Shown one piece after another: positions 17,665-23,296 of a DNA stretch of 24,800 nt; within the stretch, counting starts at the first letter, position 1, and each line of letters begins with the position of its first letter. The notes beneath the pieces are model-generated. The model ran no database searches and had not been told where the DNA came from. It was given only the letters and a program-made list of their open reading frames with translations. Origin of the DNA: Chloroflexota bacterium (GTDB lineage: Bacteria; Chloroflexota; Dormibacteria; Dormibacterales; Dormibacteraceae); NCBI GenBank assembly GCA_005880175.1, contig VBJR01000379.1:5127-29926 (forward strand). The letters are read 5' to 3'. Both the position numbers and the translations under genes were made by a program.

Positions 17665-17702
17665 CCAAGCCTCCGGCCTCAGGCGCCTCCCCTTCGCCAT
17701 GG
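17665..17702 (+). repeat. Dispersed repeat R1, copy 2
   Basis: 35 of 38 bases match copy 1 at 16715-16752, same orientation. It is the first recognisable element in the gene-free stretch from 17600 to 18375. Confidence 0.75.
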
Positions 17703-17716
17703 ATGACTCAGGCAGG

Positions 17717-17840
17717 GCCGCTGGCGCCCCGGCACCCATCCTGGCCGGGCGCTGGACCTTCCCATCACTGGCCAGGCGGTCCCGGCGCCCGGCCAGGATG
17801 GGGCCCTGCCGGCTAGCGTCGACGAGCATGCCAGGGTGAC
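17717..17840 (+). repeat. Dispersed hairpin repeat R3, copy 1
   Basis: The outer sequence is GCCGCTGGCGCCCCGGCA and, at the far end, CCTGCCGGCTAGCGTCGAC. Inside is an exact 18-bp inverted repeat: CCCATCCTGGCCGGGCGC (17735-17752) with its complement at 17785-17802, loop 32 nt. The copy at 18011-18098 lies in opposite orientation and shares the outer parts, but has different inner stem bases that still pair perfectly. Confidence 0.75.
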
Positions 17841-17880
17841 AGCGCGTCGTTTCCCCTGAACAATCCGCGGGGGCGGAACC

Positions 17881-17944
17881 GTTGAACTATCGACACTTGC
17901 ACGTGTCCGGATCCGGGGAGACGTTGAACTGTCGATACTTCAGC
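17881..17944 (+). repeat. Dispersed repeat R2, copy 2
   Basis: The 16-mers GTTGAACTATCGACAC (17881) and GTTGAACTGTCGATAC (17923) are again exactly 42 bp apart. Flanking GGGGGCGGAA and the segment between also align with copy 1. This copy sits between the two oppositely oriented R3 hairpins. Confidence 0.75.
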
Positions 17945-18010
17945 GTTTCCCCGCACGGCTACGGGCCGACAGCGGCACACCTGCGATCGCCGCACGCCCC
18001 AGTCCGCTCC

Positions 18011-18098
18011 CGGCGTGCATCACGACGCCAGCCGGCAGGGGCCCATCCTCGACAGCCGCCGAGCGGCTGTCGAGGATGGGTGCCGGGGTGCCAGCGGC
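18011..18098 (-). repeat. Dispersed hairpin repeat R3, copy 2 (inverted)
   Basis: CCCATCCTCGACAGCCGC (18042-18059) is followed by a 3-nt loop and its exact complement (18063-18080). Read on the minus strand, the outer sequences (GCCGCTGGCACCCCGGCA ... CCTGCCGGCTGGCGTCG) match R3 copy 1. The inner ten base pairs differ from copy 1 on both sides of the stem, so pairing is kept. Confidence 0.75.
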
Positions 18099-18210
18099 TT
18101 GCCTGCCCACATGGCAGAGCGGGAGCGAATGAGCCGGAGGGTAGGACGCGTGGCCGGCCGACGCCCAGCTCTTCCCCATTCTCGTCCTCTCTGGTGCCCC
18201 GGCATGTCGT

Positions 18211-18263
18211 TTTTGGCGCCACATGACGCATTCACGAGCGCCCGAATAGGCGGTTTGGCGCCA
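18211..18263. promoter_or_regulatory. Two TTTGGCGCCA palindromes 42 bp apart upstream of the thiolase
   Basis: TGGCGCCA occurs at 18214-18221 and 18256-18263, each preceded by TT. The 42-bp separation equals four turns of B-DNA, so both would face the same side. They lie 55-110 bp before the predicted thiolase transcript start. They may be binding sites for a dimeric regulator, or another dispersed repeat unit like R2, which has the same spacing. Confidence 0.4.
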
Positions 18264-18317
18264 GACCACCCTCAGCCGCGGCCCGATTCGCCGTACGCCC
18301 AAGTACCGGGACCCACG

Positions 18318-18323
18318 TACACT
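18318..18323 (+). promoter_or_regulatory. Candidate -10 box of the thiolase promoter
   Basis: TACACT fits the TAnnnT pattern and would start transcription near 18330, leaving a leader of about 46 nt before the ATG. No good -35 box is seen. Confidence 0.35.
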
Positions 18324-18375
18324 CATGGTGACGCGGTGCGGCATTCGCTCCGTGCCCCACTCAGGAGGAGATGCG

Positions 18376-19440
18376 ATGCCGGAAGCAGTCATCGTCGCGG
18401 CGGGCCGGTCGCCGATCGGGCGCGCCTTCAAGGGGCACCTGGTCGACATGCGGGCCGACGACCTGGCCGCCTATGTGGTCGGCAAGGTGCTGGAACAGGT
18501 GCCCCAGGTCGAGCCCGAGATGATCGAGGACCTGATCTGCGGCTGCGGACTGCCCGGGGGCGAGCAGGGCTTCAACCTGGGCCGCGCGGTCAGCATCCTG
18601 GCCCGCCTGGACACGCCCGGCTGCACCATCACCCGCTACTGCTCGTCCTCCCTGCAGACGACCCGGATGGCGTACCACGCGATCAAGGCGGGCGAGGGCG
18701 ACACGTTCCTCTCCGTCGGCGTCGAGTGCGTCTCCCGGTTCGGCAACGGCTCGTCGGACATTCCGACCGCCCGCAACCCGCGGCTCCTGCCCGGCAACGC
18801 CGAGGAGTACCCCGACATCTACAAGGCGCGCGACGACGGCTTCTTCGACCGTGAGATCGTCCCCGTGCCGCTGCCCAACGGCGAGCTGTTCGCGAAGGAC
18901 GACGGCCCCCGGCCCGGCACCACGGTGGAGGTGCTGGCCACGCTGCAGCCGGCGTTCCGCGAGAACGGCCGGGTCACGGCCGGCAACGCCTGCCCGCTGA
19001 ACGACGGCGCCGCGGCGGTGCTCGTCATGTCCGACACGCGGGCGAAGGAGCTCGGCCTCACCCCGCTGGCGCGGATCGTCTCGACCGGCGTGACGGCGCT
19101 CGAGCCGGAGATCATGGGCCTGGGCCCGATCGAGGCCAGCAAGCAGGCGCTCAAGCGGGCCGGCATGACGATCGACGACGTGGACGTGGTCGAGATCAAC
19201 GAGGCGTTCGCGGCGCAGGTGATCCCCAGCGCGCGCGGGCTCGGCATCGACCCGTTCAGCGACAAGCTCAACCCGCACGGCGGCGCGATCGCGCTCGGGC
19301 ACCCGTTCGGGATGACCGGCGCCCGCATCCTCTGCACCCTGCTGAACGACCTGAGGACCCTGGACAGGACGTACGGCCTGGAGACGATGTGCGTCGGCGG
19401 CGGCCAGGGGATGGCGATGATCGTCGAGCGGCTGAGCTGA
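18376..19440 (+). CDS. Acetyl-CoA acetyltransferase (thiolase) with an internal gap
   Basis: 354 aa from the ATG at 18376, preceded by AGGAGGAG (18363-18370). The active-site Cys is in TRYCSSSLQT, the His in NPHGGAIALGHPFGMTGAR, and NEAFAAQ is intact; the last-block cysteine region reads METMCVGGGQGM-like (ETMCVGGGQGM). It would thiolytically cleave 3-ketoacyl-CoA or condense acetyl-CoA units. Family members are about 390 aa. Here EEYPDIYKARDDGFFDREIV jumps from the loop before the segment usually reading MGLTAEN...R-S-Q to GFFDREIV, so about 30-35 residues are missing, in frame. The tail overlaps the next gene through CTGA. Confidence 0.87.
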   Translation: MPEAVIVAAGRSPIGRAFKGHLVDMRADDLAAYVVGKVLEQVPQVEPEMIEDLICGCGLPGGEQGFNLGRAVSILARLDTPGCTITRYCSSSLQTTRMAYHAIKAGEGDTFLSVGVECVSRFGNGSSDIPTARNPRLLPGNAEEYPDIYKARDDGFFDREIVPVPLPNGELFAKDDGPRPGTTVEVLATLQPAFRENGRVTAGNACPLNDGAAAVLVMSDTRAKELGLTPLARIVSTGVTALEPEIMGLGPIEASKQALKRAGMTIDDVDVVEINEAFAAQVIPSARGLGIDPFSDKLNPHGGAIALGHPFGMTGARILCTLLNDLRTLDRTYGLETMCVGGGQGMAMIVERLS

Positions 19441-19682
19441 CCGGACTCGCGGACGTCACGGCGGCGGAGCTGGACGACCTGCTCCGCCGCGAGGAGCGGC
19501 TGGTCCTGGTCGTGTGCGCGATCGTGGCCGTCGAGGCCGGCGACGCGCCCGAGGCCGTCCGGCGCCACGGCGTCACGGTGTTCCCGACGCTGGTCTTCTT
19601 CAAGCGCGGCCGCGAGCTGCACCGGCTCAGGGGAGGCGCGCTGCCGGAGTCGACGCTGAGGCTGCTCGAGGAGCCGTTGTAG
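19437..19682 (+). CDS. Thioredoxin-like protein lacking the CxxC region
   Basis: 81 aa. The start is placed at CTG 19437, whose bases overlap the thiolase stop (CTGA), because the family start (M-TGLADVT-type) aligns there and no ATG/GTG/TTG is nearby in frame. The second half is typical thioredoxin: RRHGVTVFPTLVFFKRGREL with the cis-Pro (FPT), then GGALPESTLRLLEE. The first strand ERLVLV passes straight into VCAIVAVEAGD, so the WCGPC active site and its helix (about 25 residues) are absent. Normal length is about 105 aa. Without the two cysteines it cannot be a redox thioredoxin as written. Confidence 0.7.
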   Translation: MTGLADVTAAELDDLLRREERLVLVVCAIVAVEAGDAPEAVRRHGVTVFPTLVFFKRGRELHRLRGGALPESTLRLLEEPL

Positions 19683-19694
19683 CGTTGGGGTGCC

Positions 19695-20237
19695 GTGCCG
19701 AACCGTGCTCCCGGGACCCTCGGGCTGGTGCAGGACTTCGTCAACACGCGCGAGCTCGACCCGGACCGGGAGGCGATCCCGACCGCTGAGGCCCTGGCCG
19801 CCTGGCTCGGCGAGCGGCGGCTGCTGGACGGGGAGCCGGTCGGCCAAGCCGACCACGCGCGGGCGTTGGCGCTCCGCGAGGCGCTCCGCCGGCTGCTCCT
19901 CGCCAACAACGGGGGCCCGCTCGACCCCGGCGACGTGGCCCTGCTCGACCGCGCCGCCGCGGACAGCCGCCTGCGCCCGCGCTTCCTGCCCGGCGGCGGG
20001 GTGACGCTGGAGCCGGCCGCTCCCGGCGCGGCCGGCGCGCTGGGCCGGGTGCTCGCCGCCGTGGCCGAGGCCATGACCGCGGGCACGTGGAGCCGGCTCA
20101 AGGTGTGCGCGGAGGGCACCTGTCTGTGGGCCTTCTACGACCGCTCGCGGAACCGGTCCGGCCACTGGTGCTCGATGGAGGTGTGCGGCAACCGGGCCAA
20201 GGCGCGCCAGTTCCGCCGCCGCCGGACCGCCTCCTGA
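19695..20237 (+). CDS. CGNR zinc-finger regulator (ABATE-domain protein)
   Basis: 180 aa from a GTG start, 12 nt after the thioredoxin stop. The N-terminal ABATE-like domain (LGLVQDFVNTREL..., residues 9-110) is followed by the C-terminal CGNR zinc finger: VCAEGTCLWAFYDRSRNRSGHWCSMEVCGNRAKARQFRRR (written in part), with four cysteines in a C-x4-C ... C-x4-C arrangement. These proteins are taken to be stress-linked transcription regulators, common in actinobacteria. GGGG lies just before the start. The complete domain set suggests this gene is intact, unlike its two upstream neighbours. Confidence 0.88.
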   Translation: MPNRAPGTLGLVQDFVNTRELDPDREAIPTAEALAAWLGERRLLDGEPVGQADHARALALREALRRLLLANNGGPLDPGDVALLDRAAADSRLRPRFLPGGGVTLEPAAPGAAGALGRVLAAVAEAMTAGTWSRLKVCAEGTCLWAFYDRSRNRSGHWCSMEVCGNRAKARQFRRRRTAS

Positions 20238-20255
20238 CCAGGGGCACGCGGGTGT

Positions 20256-20273
20256 CGTTGATACGTTTCGACG
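20256..20273. promoter_or_regulatory. Possible operator upstream of the second TetR gene
   Basis: CGTTGATACGTTTCGACG is an imperfect palindrome centred on ACGT (12 of 18 positions symmetric). It lies about 70 bp before the mini-ORF that leads into tetR. The TTGATA inside it could also be a -35 box, though no matching -10 is seen. Confidence 0.25.
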
Positions 20274-20339
20274 GACGCTGCGGCATCATGAGGGTGACCG
20301 GGACGGGGCCGGCGAAGAGAGAGAGCGGAGGAGAGAATC

Positions 20340-20378
20340 GTGGTGCTGATTCGCGTTCGCGACGGAACGCCCGCGTGA
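20340..20378 (+). CDS. 12-codon mini-ORF coupled to tetR
   Basis: GTG start directly after GGAGGAGAG (20327-20335), the best ribosome site near this gene. It encodes MVLIRVRDGTPA and stops with TGA at 20376-20378. That stop overlaps the GTG start of tetR (GTGA). The downstream start itself has no ribosome site, so ribosomes ending the mini-ORF would restart on tetR. Alternatively, the site marks a longer gene that has been cut short. Confidence 0.5.
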   Translation: MVLIRVRDGTPA

Positions 20379-20995
20379 TCGAGATGGGCCTGGGCGGCCC
20401 GTCGGAGGACTCCGACACCCGTGGTCGCATCCTGCTGGCGGCCGCGGCGCTGTTCGGAGAGCGCGGCTACGCGAGCACCAGCCTGCGCGCGATCGCCGGC
20501 TCGGTGGGCATGACCCCGCCCGCGCTGTACTGGTACTTCCCGTCCAAGCAGGCGATCCTGCACGCGCTGCTGCGCCGCATGTTCATCGACTTCCTGGGAG
20601 CGATCGAGGCGGACGTGGTCGGGCCGGAGCCCGAGGACAAGCTGCGGCAGCTCGTCCGGGCGCACGTCCGGCGCGGGGTGGACCAGCCCCGGATCGGACC
20701 GTACGAGGCGATCTTCGGCGCCCGCCAGCTCGCCCAGTTCCTCAGCGAGGAGGAGCAGGCCAAGCTGGTCGCGGCCCAGCGCAGCCACCTCGACCTGCTC
20801 CGCGGCACCCTGCGCGAGGGCATGGCCCGCGGCTGCTTCCGCCAGCTCGACGTGACCGCGACCGCGTTCGCGATCCTGTCGATGTGCGACTACGTCACGA
20901 CGTGGTGGAAGCCGACCGGGCCGATCGGCGCGGACGAGCTCGCCACGCAGTACGAGGAGCTCGCGGTCCGGATGGTCCGGCGCGGGATGGGCTGA
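20375..20995 (+). CDS. TetR-family transcriptional regulator
   Basis: 206 aa from the GTG at 20375; an ATG three codons later is the alternative. The HTH (about residues 16-62) reads TRGRILLAAAALFGERGYASTSLRAIAGSVGMTPPALYWYFPSK (shown in part), with the canonical ending Y-W-Y-F-P-S-K. The C-terminal domain resembles TetR_C types found with acyl-CoA or fatty-acid metabolism genes, but this is a weak impression. It lies downstream of thiolase, thioredoxin-like and CGNR genes with its own leader, and ends at a very strong terminator. Translation appears to depend on the preceding mini-ORF. Confidence 0.88.
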   Translation: MIEMGLGGPSEDSDTRGRILLAAAALFGERGYASTSLRAIAGSVGMTPPALYWYFPSKQAILHALLRRMFIDFLGAIEADVVGPEPEDKLRQLVRAHVRRGVDQPRIGPYEAIFGARQLAQFLSEEEQAKLVAAQRSHLDLLRGTLREGMARGCFRQLDVTATAFAILSMCDYVTTWWKPTGPIGADELATQYEELAVRMVRRGMG

Positions 20996-21029
20996 CGCTC
21001 TCTCCCGGCCGCCGGGCCGGGAGAGAGCG
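20996..21029. terminator. Bidirectional terminator hairpin
   Basis: Exact 15-bp stem CGCTCTCTCCCGGCC/GGCCGGGAGAGAGCG with a GCCG loop. It starts right after the tetR stop and lies 12 nt from the stop of the convergent cupredoxin gene. There is no T run on either side, but the stem is very stable. Confidence 0.65.
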
Positions 21030-21040
21030 GCCGGCGCTCG

Positions 21041-21454
21041 CTAGTTGACGGTGAGCGTTCCCTGCATGCCGCGGGCGGCATGGCTGTCGACGTTGCACTT
21101 CATCATGTAAGTGCCGGCCTTCAGAGTGATCTGGAGCGACGCGTTGCCACCGGGCTGGATCACGCTGGTTCCCGCGACCTCGCTCCCGTCGGGGGTCAGG
21201 ATGTGCAGGTCGTGCGGGAACGAGCCCTTGTTCTCGACGTCGAACGTGTAGCTGCCCGCCTTCAGCGTGGTGGAGGGCGTGTCGATCTTGAACTCGGTCT
21301 CCGTGAAGGTGACCGTCTGGGCGGCCGGCGCCGAAGTGGCCGTCGTGGAGCCCGAGCCAGATCCGGAACCGGATCCCGAGCCCGAGCCGCCACCGCAGGC
21401 CGCGGCCGCGACAGCGCCCGTGGTCAGTGCGGCCACCAGCAATCGTCGGATCAT
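21041..21454 (-). CDS. Cupredoxin-like lipoprotein (plastocyanin family)
   Basis: 137 aa from the ATG at 21454, with AGGGGG 8 nt upstream. An N-terminal signal (RRLLVAALTTGAVAAAAC) ends in a lipobox with Cys20, so the mature protein should be lipid-anchored outside the membrane. A Gly-Ser repeat linker (21-36) precedes the cupredoxin domain (about 48-137). Type 1 copper ligands are visible: His81 in FPHDLH, Cys120, His125 and Met130 in the C-x4-H-x4-M pattern. It probably carries electrons or binds copper at the cell surface. The GS linker is encoded by a short tandem repeat. It is divergent from the sortase gene. Confidence 0.88.
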   Translation of the reverse strand: MIRRLLVAALTTGAVAAAACGGGSGSGSGSGSGSGSTTATSAPAAQTVTFTETEFKIDTPSTTLKAGSYTFDVENKGSFPHDLHILTPDGSEVAGTSVIQPGGNASLQITLKAGTYMMKCNVDSHAARGMQGTLTVN

Positions 21455-21496
21455 CGAATATCCCCCTGGTCAACGTTGTGCGGCTTCGCCTAACGA

Positions 21497-21514
21497 CGGG
21501 TACTACCGTACCCG
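21497..21514. promoter_or_regulatory. Inverted repeat between cupredoxin and sortase genes
   Basis: CGGGTAC-TACC-GTACCCG is an exact palindrome with 7-bp arms in the 97-bp space between divergent genes. A -10-like TATCCT (21534-21539) for the sortase lies 20 bp to the right. The symmetry suits a dimeric regulator controlling one or both genes; a copper-responsive one would be logical but is not shown. Confidence 0.4.
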
Positions 21515-21551
21515 GTTACGAAGACCCGACAGTTATCCTGTATGCCTTCCC

Positions 21552-22159
21552 ATGCCTGACTGGATGATGCGGCGTCCCGTCTGGGCGGCGATGGCGGCCC
21601 TCGTGCTGGCCGCCGGACTGGGCGCGGGCCTGCTGGCGGCCCGGCTCCAGCCGTCCCGGCCCGCCACCCCCGCGCCGGTCGCGAACGGCGCCCGCCCGCC
21701 CGTCGCGCCGCCGGACGCCAGCCCGACGCCGGAGGCGTGGTGGAAGCCGCTGCCCACCGCGACCTCGAGGTCAAGGGCGTGGACGCCCACAACGTCATGG
21801 AGGCTCCGGACCGCGGCGCCGACGCGGCCTGGTACCGCTTCACGGCGCGGCCGGGCGCGGGCAGCAACGCCGTCTTCGCGGGCCACCTGGACTTCGGCCA
21901 GGTGGGCAACCCCGCGATCTTCTGGCACCTCGACCAGCTCGTCACCGGCGACGTGATCGACGTGGTCAGCCCGGAGCAGACCGAGATCCGGTACCGCGTC
22001 ACGCAGCACTGGGACTACACGGTGCGCGACATCCCGATGGCCAGCGTGCTGGCGACCGACCGGACGGACGAGGTGACGCTGATCACCTGCGCCGGCTCGT
22101 ACGCGCACGGCAGCGGGTACGTCCGCCGGCTCGTCGTCCGCGCCGTCAGGACCGCCTGA
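21552..22159 (+). pseudogene. Class F-like sortase, frameshifted by a missing segment
   Basis: The ATG at 21552 opens with MPDWMMRRPVWAAMAALVL, a membrane anchor (about residues 7-30), then a Pro-rich linker. Near 21735 the sense frame changes. The catalytic domain then reads VEAAAHRDLEVKGVDAHNVM, MEAPDRGADAAWYRF, NAVFAGHLDF (catalytic His), TLITCAGS (Cys) and GYVRRLVV (Arg). The strand that normally precedes it (R-x-x-I-P-x-I-G-V type) is missing. Class F sortases attach surface proteins or act as house-keeping transpeptidases in actinobacteria. All three catalytic residues remain, so a single short lost segment explains the damage. Confidence 0.8.
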
Positions 22160-22205
22160 CCGGCTGCCCTGGTCTCTCCGGCCGGCCCCACAATTGAGGG
22201 CACCA

Positions 22206-22499
22206 GTGAACGAGCCGTGGGAGGAACGCGTGCTCGCCGTCTTCATGGACGGCGGCCGCCTGAAGCAGGTGCCGGCGAGGCGCAAGAAGCGGCTGGTCAT
22301 CCTGCGCTGGCTGGCCGATCACTTCCGGCCCGCCGAGCGGTACAGCGAGGCGCAGGTCAATGAGATCCTGCTCCGCTACCACGACGACCCCGCGTACCTG
22401 CGCCGGCTGATGGTCGACGAGGAGCTGATGCACCGGTACGGCGGCATGTACTGGCGGGCGGGCACGATGCCGCACCCGCGGTGGGGCAGCCTGCCGTGA
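22206..22499 (+). CDS. DUF2087 domain protein
   Basis: 97 aa from the GTG at 22206, chosen because GAGGG lies 5-6 nt before it; a TTG at 22194 is in frame but has no such site. The whole protein is the DUF2087 pattern: a DGGRLKQVPARRKKRLVIL basic strip, LADHF...Y.EAQVNEILLRYH, then LRRLMVDEELMHRYGGMYWR. The domain is often attached to HTH regulators and is thought to be a winged-helix-like nucleic acid binding unit; its function is unproven. The stop overlaps the next gene (GTGA), so the two are co-translated. Confidence 0.85.
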   Translation: MNEPWEERVLAVFMDGGRLKQVPARRKKRLVILRWLADHFRPAERYSEAQVNEILLRYHDDPAYLRRLMVDEELMHRYGGMYWRAGTMPHPRWGSLP

Positions 22500-23176
22500 T
22501 CACCTGGCGCGCGCTGCTGCTCGTGTTCGCCGCGATCGACCTGCCGGGGGAGTTCCGGCACACGCTCTCGGCTGCCGAGGTGGCCGCCGGCGTGGACTCG
22601 TTCCGCCGCTTCCCGGCGCTGGCCACCGAGCTGTCCGGCGGCGAGGTGGGCGTGGCGTACGACGTGGCCCACGTGGACCGGCCGCTGTTCACGCTGACGC
22701 CGATGGGCGAGGACATGCGCTGGCCGTCGCCGACCGACGTCCGGCCGGAGCTGGACCGGCTGGCGCCGGTGGGCGCGGTGGACTCGTTGTTCGTGCTGTG
22801 GCCGCAGCGGGACCTCGCCACCGGCGCCGAGGTGCGGACCGGCGGCTGGGGCCTGGCCATCCGCGCCACCGAGTGGTCGAACGGCGCCACGTACGCCACG
22901 GTCGCGAACGCCAGCGAGGCCATCTGGTCGCACCCGGTCGTGGGCGAGGTCTGGCTCCACGAGTGGCTGCACGGGGTCTGCGACCACTTCGCCCGGCGCG
23001 GCTTCGAGATGCCGCCGAACGACGCCGACGGCGGCGGCCGGGCCGGCTACGAGTCGACCGCGGACGAGGGCTGGACGCCCTTCTACCGCGACCTCATGAC
23101 CGGTCGGGTCCCGCACGAGGGCCGCCTCGTGGGCATCCCGCCGGCGGCCTGGCGCACGGGGTCGATCCTGGGCTGA
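22496..23176 (+). CDS. Uncharacterised protein with HExxH zinc-protease motif
   Basis: 226 aa from the GTG at 22496, which overlaps the DUF2087 stop. Family not recognised. The clearest feature is WLHEWLHGVCDHF (about residues 157-169): HEWLH fits the HExxH zinc site, with more acidic residues later (PPNDADGGG, then YESTADEGWTPFYRDLMTGRV) that could give the third ligand. There is no signal peptide: the N-terminal hydrophobic run is short and followed by charged residues, so a cytoplasmic protein is likely. A conserved pairing with DUF2087 would suggest joint function, but I cannot test that here. Confidence 0.65.
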   Translation: MITWRALLLVFAAIDLPGEFRHTLSAAEVAAGVDSFRRFPALATELSGGEVGVAYDVAHVDRPLFTLTPMGEDMRWPSPTDVRPELDRLAPVGAVDSLFVLWPQRDLATGAEVRTGGWGLAIRATEWSNGATYATVANASEAIWSHPVVGEVWLHEWLHGVCDHFARRGFEMPPNDADGGGRAGYESTADEGWTPFYRDLMTGRVPHEGRLVGIPPAAWRTGSILG

Positions 23177-23221
23177 ACCCCAGTACCGGGGTTGGCACCC
23201 GCCGTCGGTCGGGTCTACCCT
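23176..23221 (+). promoter_or_regulatory. Hairpin and predicted promoter of the BNR-repeat gene
   Basis: AACCCC/GGGGTT (23176-23193) forms a short hairpin right at the end of the HExxH gene. It runs into a promoter: -35 TTGGCA (23192-23197), 18-nt spacer, -10 TACCCT (23216-23221). Transcription would begin near 23228. Confidence 0.5.
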
Positions 23222-23296
23222 TCCCGAACGGTCGCGGCGCGGGCAGCGCCGTGAGCCCTGGCTACGGTGGCTCGAGAGAGAAGAGGAGGGTGCTCC

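Noticed and set aside
16774..17944. R2 repeats as a CRISPR array
   Set aside because: Only two units per site, diverged from each other, with the intervening sequence itself conserved between copies; no cas genes.
17600..18375. Small coding frames between the esterase and thiolase
   Set aside because: All are made of repeat DNA (R1, R2, R3), change with the repeats and lack ribosome sites; I see no gene here.
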